Below are positions 25,323 through 33,473 of a stretch of 64,000 bases of DNA, piece by piece. The translations under genes were made by a program, and so were the position numbers. The stretch covers positions 1 to 64,000 of the forward strand of contig NZ_QOIN01000048.1 in NCBI RefSeq assembly GCF_003323715.1, read 5' to 3'. A model generated the notes under the pieces. It saw nothing but the letters and a program-made list of their open reading frames with translations, was not told where the DNA came from and searched no databases. This DNA is from Streptomyces diacarni (GTDB taxonomy: Bacteria; Actinomycetota; Actinomycetes; Streptomycetales; Streptomycetaceae). Positions within the stretch are counted from its first letter, which is position 1; the number at the start of each line of letters is the position of its first letter.

Positions 25323-26075
25323 GTGCCATTCGGTGAACAGCCCGCGTATCTGCGGGTGGCCTCGGATCTGCGCAAGAAGATCTCCGACGGCTCCCTGCCG
25401 CCGCACGCCCGGCTCCCCTCGCAGGCCCGGATCCGCGAGGAGTACGGCGTCTCCGACACGGTCGCGCTGGAGGCCCGGAAGGTGCTGATGGCGGAGGGGC
25501 TGGTCGAGGGCCGCTCGGGCTCGGGCACCTACGTGCGTGAGGTGCCCTCGGCGCGCCGCGTCGCGCGTACGGGGTACCGGACGATGGAGGAGTGCACCCT
25601 CTTCCGTCAGGAGCAGTCCGACGAGAGGGTGCGGGGTACCTGGGAGTCGCGCAGCGAGCGGGAGGATGCCTCCCACGAGACCGCCGAGCGGCTGTTCGTC
25701 GAGCCGGGCGACAAGGTGATGCGCACGCGCTACGTCTTCCAGGTGGAGGGGGAGCCGGTGATGCTGTCCACCTCGTGGGAGCCGCTGGCGCTCACGGGGC
25801 GGACGCCTGTGATGCTCCCCGAGGAGGGGCCGCTGGGCGGCCGTGGAGTGGTGGAGCGGATGGCGGCGATCGACCTGGTGGTCGACAACGTCACCGAGGA
25901 GGTCACCTCCCGGCCCGGCAGGGCCGAGGAGATGGCCGAGCTCGGCGGGGTGCCGGGGCACGCGGTGCTGGTGGTGGCGCGCACGTACTTCGCGGGGAAG
26001 CGCGCCGTCGAGACGGCGGATGTGGTGGTGCCCGCCGACCGCTTCAAGCTGGCCTACCACCTACCCGTGAGGTGA
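25323..26075 (+). CDS. GntR family regulator with UTRA domain (HutC subfamily)
   Basis: A 250-residue regulator. The N-terminal winged helix (about 7-72: YLRVASDLRKKISDGSLPPHARLPSQARIREEYGVSD...GLVEGRSGSGTYVRE) is typical GntR, and the C-terminal UTRA ligand-binding domain (about 95-245) ends in the usual VVARTYFAGKRAVETADVVVPADRF. HutC-type regulators sense sugars or amino-acid derivatives; the ligand here is unknown. The GTG start at 25323 has GGGGAGGG upstream. Confidence 0.93.
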   Translation: MPFGEQPAYLRVASDLRKKISDGSLPPHARLPSQARIREEYGVSDTVALEARKVLMAEGLVEGRSGSGTYVREVPSARRVARTGYRTMEECTLFRQEQSDERVRGTWESRSEREDASHETAERLFVEPGDKVMRTRYVFQVEGEPVMLSTSWEPLALTGRTPVMLPEEGPLGGRGVVERMAAIDLVVDNVTEEVTSRPGRAEEMAELGGVPGHAVLVVARTYFAGKRAVETADVVVPADRFKLAYHLPVR

Positions 26076-26278
26076 CGCGTCACCGGCTCAGGGGGTGACG
26101 CCTGCGGGGAGGGGGGCCCGGAGCCCGGGATGAGGGGCGAGGCCCGTCGCTCTCTGTCACCGATGGTGCTTCCGTGATCCCGCCCGCGCGTCCGGCGAGG
26201 CGAACTGGTGGCCGAGAACGTTTTCCCTTTGTGCAAAGTCGAATGCGGTGCGTGAGGGTCGGGCGTAGGCTCCGGCAT

Positions 26279-26482
26279 ATGCAAAGTGTGAGCGGCGACA
26301 GTGAGGCGGTGCGGCCCTGGCGGCTCATACGCCAGGACTGCCACGGCAATCGCTACCGCGTCGGCAGCTACGCCACCCGGGCGGAGGCCTTCCACCTCGC
26401 CGAGCGGCTGGGGGAACGGGGTGACGGCTATCTGGTGGAGCACCAGCGGTCCGACGGGTCAGTGCAGACGGTCAGCGGGTAG
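26279..26482 (+). CDS. Small SPOR-like protein
   Basis: A 67-residue protein, WRLIRQDCHGNRYRVGSYATRAEAFHLAERL...GYLVEHQRSDG, with the beta-alpha-beta pattern of a minimal SPOR-type fold and no signal peptide, so it would be cytoplasmic. Similar stand-alone proteins are common in streptomycetes; the function is unknown. TGCAAAGT occurs at 26232 and again at 26281, a direct repeat around the promoter region. Confidence 0.65.
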   Translation: MQSVSGDSEAVRPWRLIRQDCHGNRYRVGSYATRAEAFHLAERLGERGDGYLVEHQRSDGSVQTVSG

Positions 26483-26598
26483 TCGTCGATGCGAGTGTGG
26501 ATAATTCTCCCACCTTGACCGGTTCTGCCCGGCCCGTGAGTCTGGGGAGGCCGACCGGCCGAGCCTGCCATCCGATCCCGACCAGGGACGTGGGCCGT

Positions 26599-29190
26599 GT
26601 GAGCACCGAACCCGCCGGCGGGGCGCGACGAGCGACCCCGCTCCTCGACACGCTGCGCATCGGGATCGTCATGCTCGACGGGCGGGGCGACGTCCTGGTG
26701 TGGAGCCCCGCGGTGCAGGAGATCCTCGGCTGGTCCGCCGAGGAGACGATCGGCCGCCCCATCGAGGAGCTCATCGTCAGCGGCGCTGAGGAACGCCGGG
26801 CCCGGGTGGAGGCGCTGCGCCGTACGCACGGCTGGCGGGGCAACCTGAGCATCCGCCACCGGGACGGTTCGGTCGTCGAGGTCGAGGGCCGCGGTTCGCT
26901 GCTGCGCGACACCGAGCACCATCCGTTCGTGCTGGCCAACATCGTGGAGACCAGCCGCCTGCGGACGGTCGAACACGATCTGGCGGCGCTCGACGCGCTG
27001 TTCGCCTCCTCACCGCTGGGCATCGCCCTCTTCGACACGGAGCGGCGCCTGGTGCGCTACAACGACGCGCTGCTGCGGCTGGTGGACGCCGCGGACACCG
27101 ACCTGGTGGGCCGTACGGTCGAGGCGCTGCTGCCGGCCGCGATGGCCGAGGAGGTCCTGCAGATCCAGACGGGCGTGCTGGAGACCGGCCGCTCCGTCGT
27201 CGACGTGGTGACCCCCTCGCTCGACGGCGGCGGTGCCCGTTCCGTCTCGTACGCGAGGCTGAGCGACCGCGGCGGCGAGGTGTTCGGGGTGAGCTGCACC
27301 GTCATGGACGTCACCGAGCGGCTGGAGGCGCTCGACAAGGCGGAGGCGGCGCGCGGCCGGCTCGCGCTGCTGGACCACCTCGGGGTGGCGCTGGGCGACC
27401 GGCTCGACGTCCGGGCGATCTCGCAGGCGGTCACCGGGGCGCTCATGCCGCGCTTCGCCGACTACGCGGGCGTGCTGCTGCGCGGCGAGGTCGCGTCGGG
27501 AGGCGAGCTGCCCGAGCCGGTCATCCCCGTGGGCACCCCGTTGCACATGCTGGGGTTCGCCGCCCGGCACGCGGGCGAGCGCGTGGAGCGGCTGCTGCGG
27601 CTCGGCAGCGAGATCGTCTACGCGCGCGACTCCCTGCTCGGCCGGGCGCTGGACAGCGGCGAGCCGCAGCTGGCGACCTCGCCCGAGGAGATCCTCCGCG
27701 CCACCAGGACGGGCGACCCCACGACGGACGCCACCCTGGAGCTGGACGTGCACTCGCTGATGGCCGTCCCCCTGCGCGCCCGCGGCACCGGCCTCGGGCT
27801 GCTGGTCGTCAGCCGCGCCGAGAACCGGGAGCCCTTCGTCGACGACGACCGGGCGCTCGCCGTCGAGCTGGCCGACCGCTCCGCCACCTTCCTCGACAAC
27901 GCCCGGCTCTACGCGCGCGAGCGCGAGGGCGCGCTGATGCTGCAACGGAGTCTGCTGCCGCAGCACATCCCCGAGCCGCCCGGCGTGGTCCTCGCCTACC
28001 GCTACGTGCCGGGCAGCAGCGGCACGGAGGTGGGCGGCGACTGGTTCGACGTCATTCCGCTGCCGGGCGGGCGGGTCGCCTTCGTCGTGGGGGACGTGAT
28101 GGGCCACGGGCTGCACTCGGCCGTCACCATGGGCCGGCTGCGCACCGCGGTCCGCACGCTGGCCGGGCTCGACCTGCCGCCAGATGAGCTGCTCGCCCGG
28201 GTCAGCACCGTCGGCGACGACCTCTCCCACGGCCCCGACGAACCGATGATGGCCACCTGCCTGTACGCCGTCTACGAGCCGGCGCCCACCTCGGCGGGCA
28301 AGCGGTGCGGGGTGCTCACCCTGGCGAGCGCGGGCCACGTGCCGCCGCTGCTCGTCACGCCCGAGGCCGACGGGGGGTGCCGGGCGCGCCCCCTCGACGT
28401 CCCCTCGGGCACGCCCCTGGGGATCGGGCCGGGCCTGGACGGCGCCCGGGAGCTGACGGAGGTGGAGATCGAGGAGGGCAGCGTGCTCGTCCTCTACACC
28501 GACGGGCTCGTCGAGCGCCCGGGAGAGGACATCACCGAGGGCATCGACCGGGTGTGCGGACTGCTGGCCGGGCCCTCGGGGTGCCGGGTGGCGCCCGAAC
28601 CCGGCTTCTCGTGGGACGGGGCGGGCGGTTACGTCTCACCGGGGCCGGTCGAGGACACCGGGTGCGGCGGCATCGAGAACGCGTGCGACGTCCTCATCTC
28701 GGCGCTGCGCGAACAGGGCGGGCCCGGCGACGGGCGGCTGAGCACCAGGGACGACGTGGCGCTGCTGCTGGCGCGGCTCGGCGGACTCCCCGGCGACACC
28801 GCCGCCTCGTGGTCGTTCACCACAGGCGACTACGCGGTGCGGCGGGCGAGGGAAGCGGTACGGCGCACCCTGCACGAGTGGGGCCTGGTGGAGCTGGAGG
28901 ACACCGGCGTACTGCTGGTGAGCGAACTGGTGACCAACGCGCTGCGCTACGCGCGCGGCCCGATCGGGGTCCGGATGGTGCGCGACACCGGGCAGCAGGC
29001 CGGGGTGCAGGGACGCGTGCTGGTCGTGGAGGTCTCCGACCCGATGCCCGAGCCGCCGCGCGAGCGGGTCGTCACCGAGGACCAGGAGGGCGGCAGGGGC
29101 ATCCAACTGGTGGCCGGACAGGCCCGCCGCTGGGGCACCCGGATCGGGCCAGAGGGCAAGACGGTCTGGTTCGAACTGCCTCTCGACTGA
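26599..29190 (+). CDS. SpoIIE-type phosphatase with PAS, GAF and ATPase domains
   Basis: A protein of about 863 residues. Order: PAS (about 15-120), second PAS (about 125-250), GAF (about 253-435), PP2C/SpoIIE phosphatase (from about 444; EVGGDWFDVIPL and VVGDVMGHGL bear the metal-binding Asp/Gly motifs) and a C-terminal HATPase_c domain (about 737-860; SELVTNALRYARGP, then GGRGIQLV). The combination suggests control of an anti-anti-sigma factor by both dephosphorylation and phosphorylation, with PAS/GAF sensing. It is cytosolic, with no TM helix. The start is uncertain: GTG at 26599 or upstream GTG at 26497. Confidence 0.92.
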   Translation: MSTEPAGGARRATPLLDTLRIGIVMLDGRGDVLVWSPAVQEILGWSAEETIGRPIEELIVSGAEERRARVEALRRTHGWRGNLSIRHRDGSVVEVEGRGSLLRDTEHHPFVLANIVETSRLRTVEHDLAALDALFASSPLGIALFDTERRLVRYNDALLRLVDAADTDLVGRTVEALLPAAMAEEVLQIQTGVLETGRSVVDVVTPSLDGGGARSVSYARLSDRGGEVFGVSCTVMDVTERLEALDKAEAARGRLALLDHLGVALGDRLDVRAISQAVTGALMPRFADYAGVLLRGEVASGGELPEPVIPVGTPLHMLGFAARHAGERVERLLRLGSEIVYARDSLLGRALDSGEPQLATSPEEILRATRTGDPTTDATLELDVHSLMAVPLRARGTGLGLLVVSRAENREPFVDDDRALAVELADRSATFLDNARLYAREREGALMLQRSLLPQHIPEPPGVVLAYRYVPGSSGTEVGGDWFDVIPLPGGRVAFVVGDVMGHGLHSAVTMGRLRTAVRTLAGLDLPPDELLARVSTVGDDLSHGPDEPMMATCLYAVYEPAPTSAGKRCGVLTLASAGHVPPLLVTPEADGGCRARPLDVPSGTPLGIGPGLDGARELTEVEIEEGSVLVLYTDGLVERPGEDITEGIDRVCGLLAGPSGCRVAPEPGFSWDGAGGYVSPGPVEDTGCGGIENACDVLISALREQGGPGDGRLSTRDDVALLLARLGGLPGDTAASWSFTTGDYAVRRAREAVRRTLHEWGLVELEDTGVLLVSELVTNALRYARGPIGVRMVRDTGQQAGVQGRVLVVEVSDPMPEPPRERVVTEDQEGGRGIQLVAGQARRWGTRIGPEGKTVWFELPLD

Positions 29191-29322
29191 GCGTCCTCGG
29201 CGGGTGAGGTGTGCCCCCAGTGGGCGGGTGGCGCGGGGTGGCGTCGGGCCGGTGAGCGGACGGCCTGCCAACCGTGCCGCCTCCCAGGGTTCGAGACCCC
29301 GCTCGCTGGTTAGGAGACAGAG

Positions 29323-31470
29323 GTGGCCCCCGTGGACAGCGGGGGGTGTGCGCACGTTGCCTCGTCGTGGCAAGGAGACTTGTGGCGATCGGGAAGAGCG
29401 GGCTCCGGATTCCTCTCCGGGCTGCCACACTGCTCGGACCGGAGGCGAGCACCGGCAGTGGAAGGGGCGGCATTGAGCGATATCCCGGTGGAGGCGGCCG
29501 GTAAGCAGGACGACGTACGTCGTGCCCTGGCACTGCTGAACGCCGCAGGCGCGCGGATCGGCAACTCACTGGACCTGGAGACCACGGCCCGCGAACTGCT
29601 GGACGTGGCAGTGCCGCAGTTCTGCGACCTGGCCTCCGTCGATCTGTACGAGAGCGTGCTGGCGGGCGACGAACCCCGCCCCGTCGGACCGCCGGGCCCC
29701 GACGACGCCGACGGTTTCGGCGACACGGGACCGGCCCGCGGCATCGGCTCCGCACCGGGCCACACTCCGCGCCCCGAGCTGCCCAGGCGGCGCCGGGAGC
29801 CCCTCGCGGCGCCCCGCGGCGAACTGCGCAGAGTGGCCTTCGCCAGCGCCGTCGCCGACGCGCCCTACGCCCTCGCACTGCCCGACGAGGAAGCCAGGAG
29901 GGGCGAGAACACGGACGAGCGCGCGGCAGCGGCCCGCTGCAACGGCAGCGGGCCCGCGAGCGGCGCGCAGCCAGGACAGCCCGCCGAGGTGGGCTCCACG
30001 CACTGCTACGCCGAGCACTCGCCCTACGCCACCGCGCTGCGCACCGGGCGGGTGCAGAACATCCCGGGCCAGGACGGCAGCGTCCCCGCCCAGTTCGGCG
30101 CCGTCGTCCAGTCGACACTCGCCGTCCCCATGGTCGCCAGGGACCGGGTGCTGGGGCTCGCGCAGTTCTCCCGGGCCAAGGGCAGCGAACCGTTCGGGGA
30201 ACGGGACGGCGCGCTCGCCGCCGAACTGGCCGCCCGCGCCGCCGTGTGCATCGACAACGCGCGCCTCTACCGCAGGGAACACGAACGCGCCCTCATACTG
30301 CAGCGCAGCCTGCTGCCGCCGGGCGACCCGGAGGCGGCCGGACTGGAGATCGCCTGCCGCTACCTGCCGGGCAACCCGGCCACCGAGGTCGGCGGCGACT
30401 GGTTCGACGTCATCGAACTGCCCGGCCACCGCACCGCCATCGTCGTCGGCGACGTGATGGGCCGCGGACTGCGCGCGGCCGTCGCCATGGGCGAACTGCG
30501 CACCGCCGTGCGCACACTGGCGCTGACCGACATGGAGCCCGCCGAGGTCCTCGGCGCCCTCGACGAGATCGCCCGCGGCCTGGGCGACGCGCGCCGCCAG
30601 CAGCACACCCAGCGCGCCTACCGCGGCGCCGACGCCGACCTGTCCGAGGTCTACCTGGCCACCTGCATCTACGCCGTCTACGACCCCGTCTCGCGGCGCT
30701 GCACGTTCGCCAACGCCGGGCACCTGCCGCCCATCCTGCTGGAACCGGCCGACGAGTCCGCGCTGCTGCTGGAGGTGCCCAAGGGGGTCCCGCTGGGGGT
30801 GGGCGGCGAGCCCTTCGAGGAGATCGAGGTCGAACTCCCCGAGGGCGCCATGCTCGCGCTCTACACCGACGGCCTGGTCGAATCCCGCGACCACCCGCTG
30901 GACGAGGGCCTCGACCGGTTCCGCTCCGCTCTCACGGACGCCGCCGAGCCGCTGGAGGACACCGCGGACCGGGTACTGCGCACCCTCAACGTGCACCACG
31001 GCGAGGACGACATCGCGCTGCTGGTGGCACGGGTGCAGGGCCTGGACGGCGGCAACGTGGGCGACTGGACGCTGCCGCCCGAGCCGCGCTCGGTGGCGCG
31101 CGCCCGCGAGCTGGCCCGCGAACAGCTGACCGCCTGGGACCTGGAAGCGCTCGGCGACACCACGGAGCTGCTGGTGAGCGAGCTGGTCACCAACGCACTG
31201 CGGTACGGCGAGGGCAACATCAGGCTGCGGCTGCTGCTGGAGCGCACGCTGGTGTGCGAGGTGTGGGACGCCGGGCAGGTGCAGCCGCGCCGCCGCCGCG
31301 CCCACGACACCGACGAGGGCGGCCGCGGACTGCAACTGGTCGACCTGCTCAGCACCGGCTGGGGCAGCCGCCGGGTGCCCCTGGGCAAGGCCGTCTGGTT
31401 CCAGCTGCCCCGCCCCGAGTCGGGCACCGCGGCGCCCGACCCGACCGAAGCGCTGCTCAACCTCTTCTGA
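29323..31470 (+). CDS. SpoIIE-type phosphatase with GAF and ATPase domains
   Basis: A 715-residue paralogue of its upstream neighbour. A GAF-like domain (about 65-330) is interrupted by a low-complexity Pro/Arg/Ala-rich stretch (about 110-200); the SpoIIE phosphatase domain follows (EVGGDWFDVIELPGHRTAIVVGDVMGRG, about 352), then HATPase_c (SELVTNALRYGEGNI, GGRGLQLVDLL, about 590-700). The GTG at 29323 has GGAG at 6-nt spacing, a strong ribosome site; a TTG start at the conserved LSDIPVEAAGKQ is an alternative. The genes are 132 bp apart on one strand. Likely targets are STAS-domain antagonists encoded elsewhere. Confidence 0.92.
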   Translation: MAPVDSGGCAHVASSWQGDLWRSGRAGSGFLSGLPHCSDRRRAPAVEGAALSDIPVEAAGKQDDVRRALALLNAAGARIGNSLDLETTARELLDVAVPQFCDLASVDLYESVLAGDEPRPVGPPGPDDADGFGDTGPARGIGSAPGHTPRPELPRRRREPLAAPRGELRRVAFASAVADAPYALALPDEEARRGENTDERAAAARCNGSGPASGAQPGQPAEVGSTHCYAEHSPYATALRTGRVQNIPGQDGSVPAQFGAVVQSTLAVPMVARDRVLGLAQFSRAKGSEPFGERDGALAAELAARAAVCIDNARLYRREHERALILQRSLLPPGDPEAAGLEIACRYLPGNPATEVGGDWFDVIELPGHRTAIVVGDVMGRGLRAAVAMGELRTAVRTLALTDMEPAEVLGALDEIARGLGDARRQQHTQRAYRGADADLSEVYLATCIYAVYDPVSRRCTFANAGHLPPILLEPADESALLLEVPKGVPLGVGGEPFEEIEVELPEGAMLALYTDGLVESRDHPLDEGLDRFRSALTDAAEPLEDTADRVLRTLNVHHGEDDIALLVARVQGLDGGNVGDWTLPPEPRSVARARELAREQLTAWDLEALGDTTELLVSELVTNALRYGEGNIRLRLLLERTLVCEVWDAGQVQPRRRRAHDTDEGGRGLQLVDLLSTGWGSRRVPLGKAVWFQLPRPESGTAAPDPTEALLNLF

Positions 31471-31471
31471 A

Positions 31472-31536
31472 ACGCGTCAACCCTGACGCGTGTCAACCCC
31501 GACGCGTGTCAACCCTGACGCGTGTCAACCCTGACG
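31472..31536. repeat. 16-bp tandem repeats (about four units)
   Basis: Iterations of tgacgcgtgtcaaccc begin at the stop codon of the phosphatase gene; each contains ACGCGT and a TGAC/GTCA inverted pair. They occupy half of the gap before the PAP2 gene. Confidence 0.9.
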
Positions 31537-31603
31537 AAGGGCAAACCCCCCGCCCGACTTTCGGGTCGGGGGCCCGCGCCCGCCCCGCCCGTACGTTCCC
31601 CGC

Positions 31604-32407
31604 ATGGTCACCGAACAACGGCACAGCCGAGCAGCACGACGTGAACGGCATACGGGCAGCCGGGGACGAGCGACACCGGCCGGGCACCGGGGCCCGCGTC
31701 CGGCCCAGCCGGGTCCACCCGCGAAGCGGCGCGGTGTCCCGTGGCGTCCGTGGGTGCGCGGTGCGCTCGCGGCGGTCGCGGTCCTGTCGGCCGGCGCGGG
31801 CGCGCTGTGGGCGCTCGCACCGGGCGGGCTCGGCCGGCAGGCACCCGTACGGATCACGGACGGCGTCTCCGCCTCCGCCTACCGGGAGTTGAGCGGGGCC
31901 GCCTCCCACGGGCCGGGCTGGCTCGGCGGCCTCTTCGAACTGGCCACCGAGGGCACCCTCGTCGCGCTCGGACTGCTCTGGCTGTGGACGGGCGTGCGCG
32001 CGTGGCGCGACAGGAACCCCAGGCTGGGGACGGGGCTCGCGCTGACGGCGATCGGCACTGTCGTGGCGTACGCGCTGAGCGAGGGGCTGAAGCTGGTGGC
32101 CGATCAGGAGCGGCCGTGCCGGGCCCTGGCCGGGGCCGACCCGCTCGCCGCGTGCCCGCCGACGGGCGACTGGTCGTTTCCGAGCAACCACGCCACCCTG
32201 GCCGCGGCGCTCGCGGTCGGTCTCGCCCTGACGCGGCCCCGGCTGGCCGCGGTCACGCTGCCCCTCGCGGCGGCCGCCGCGCTGCTGCGCGTCCTGGTGG
32301 GGGTGCACTACCCGCACGACGTGCTGGCGGGCGCCGTCCTGGGCGGCGCGGTCGCGGCGGCGCCGCTGGTACTGGCGCGGTCAGCGGGGCGGCTCCACCA
32401 GGCCTGA
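31604..32407 (+). CDS. PAP2 family membrane phosphatase
   Basis: A 267-residue membrane protein. A basic cytoplasmic N-terminus of about 50 residues precedes five or six helices. The three PAP2 motifs are present: KLVADQERPCR (C1), PSNHA (C2) and RVLVGVHYPHDVLAG (C3, catalytic His). It would dephosphorylate a lipid phosphate such as undecaprenyl diphosphate or phosphatidate on the outer face. It overlaps the converging response-regulator gene by 27 bp. Confidence 0.92.
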   Translation: MVTEQRHSRAARRERHTGSRGRATPAGHRGPRPAQPGPPAKRRGVPWRPWVRGALAAVAVLSAGAGALWALAPGGLGRQAPVRITDGVSASAYRELSGAASHGPGWLGGLFELATEGTLVALGLLWLWTGVRAWRDRNPRLGTGLALTAIGTVVAYALSEGLKLVADQERPCRALAGADPLAACPPTGDWSFPSNHATLAAALAVGLALTRPRLAAVTLPLAAAAALLRVLVGVHYPHDVLAGAVLGGAVAAAPLVLARSAGRLHQA

Positions 32408-33067
32408 CTCGTGGGCCACGACCGCGGCCGCCGCGCGGTTGTCGATGCCCAGGCCGGCGAGGATCGAGCTGACGTGCGCCTTCACCGTCCCCTCCACCAC
32501 CCGCAGCCGCCGTGCGATCTGCGCGTTGGAGCGGCCCGCGCCCAGGTGGGCGAGGACCTCCCGCTCGCGGGGCGTCAGCTCACCGACCCGGGCCCGCGCG
32601 GTGGCGCGGCGCCCGGCCGCGGCACCGGCGTCGGAGACGGCCAGATGCGCCACCACACGGGCCGCCACCTTGGGGGAGAGGTAGGCGGCTCCCTCGGCCA
32701 CGGCGCGCACCCCCGCGAGCAGTTCCTCCGGCTCGCCCGCCTTGACGAGGAAACCGGCGGCCCCACCGCTCAGCGCCCGAAGGATGTAGTCGTCCTCGCC
32801 GAACGTCGTCAGCATCACGGCCCGGACGCCGGGCACCGACCGGCGCAGCGCGGCCAGTGCCTCGATGCCGTCCGCCTTCGGCATGCGGATGTCCAGGACC
32901 GCCACGTCGGGGCGGTGCCGCCGCGCCAGCTCGACGGCCTCGTGCCCGTCGGCCGCCTCGGCGACGACCTCGATGCCGGGGTCGGTCGCCAGGATCGCCC
33001 GCACGCCCGTACGGGCCAGGGGTTCGTCGTCCGCGAGCAGGACGCGGACCGCCGCGGGGCGCGTCAC
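32381..33067 (-). CDS. NarL/LuxR family response regulator
   Basis: A 228-residue regulator: receiver domain with acidic DDE near 13-15, phospho-acceptor Asp59 in VAVLDIRMP and Lys109 in FLVKAG, then a LuxR-type helix-turn-helix (LTPREREVLAHLGAGRSNAQIARRLRVVEGTVKAHVSSIL). The partner kinase lies upstream on the same strand, separated by a small gene. The target genes are unknown. Confidence 0.95.
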   Translation of the reverse strand: MTRPAAVRVLLADDEPLARTGVRAILATDPGIEVVAEAADGHEAVELARRHRPDVAVLDIRMPKADGIEALAALRRSVPGVRAVMLTTFGEDDYILRALSGGAAGFLVKAGEPEELLAGVRAVAEGAAYLSPKVAARVVAHLAVSDAGAAAGRRATARARVGELTPREREVLAHLGAGRSNAQIARRLRVVEGTVKAHVSSILAGLGIDNRAAAAVVAHESGLVEPPR

Positions 33068-33080
33068 CTCAGCCGCCCCC

Positions 33081-33473
33081 TCAGGCGTGCAGCGCCCGCG
33101 CGGACACCAGCGTGCCCGCGCGGAAGCAGAGCCGGTAGACGTCGCCCGAGCGGTCGTCGAAGGGGTTCGCTGTCATGGCGTAGTACTCGCATCTCGTACC
33201 GGGCTCCTGCGGCGGTGGCGGGGGGTGCGGGGGCCGGTGCGAGCTCTGCATGTCGGGCAGCAGCGGGGCGATCCCGTCCCGCTGCTGCCCGGCGCGCAGC
33301 CGGCCGAAGTCCTCGGCCGACAGCACCGTCCGCTCGGTCCTCAGCATGTCCCACCACGTCAGTGCGCCCCCAGCAGGGCACAGGCCAGCAGGCAGGAGGT
33401 CACGGCGGTGAGCGCCGTACGGCCCATGGCCCGCCGGGCGCGCCGCTGTTCGTCGGCGAAGGGTGCTTCGCAT
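33081..33473 (-). CDS. Small protein between kinase and response regulator, frame uncertain
   Basis: A 130-codon frame from ATG 33473, preceded by an ideal GGAGG, overlapping the end of the kinase gene and ending 13 bp before the regulator gene. The C-terminal 90 residues (WWDMLRTERTVLSAEDFGRLRAG...RCEYYAMTANPFDD...YRLCFRAGTLVS) have excellent Streptomyces codon use. The first 40 residues do not; over that part the kinase frame reads a good hydrophobic helix (ALTAVTSCLLACALLG) instead. The simplest view is a membrane-anchored extracytoplasmic protein whose helix and ectodomain have been put in different frames by an indel near 33357-33362. An alternative start is ATG 33347 (88 aa). Confidence 0.5.
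   Translation of the reverse strand: MRSTLRRRTAARPAGHGPYGAHRRDLLPAGLCPAGGALTWWDMLRTERTVLSAEDFGRLRAGQQRDGIAPLLPDMQSSHRPPHPPPPPQEPGTRCEYYAMTANPFDDRSGDVYRLCFRAGTLVSARALHA

Noticed and set aside
33081..33200. MbtH-like protein suggested by MTANPFDD near the end of the small protein
   Set aside because: Only about eight residues match; the diagnostic Trp-containing remainder of MbtH is missing and no peptide synthetase is nearby.
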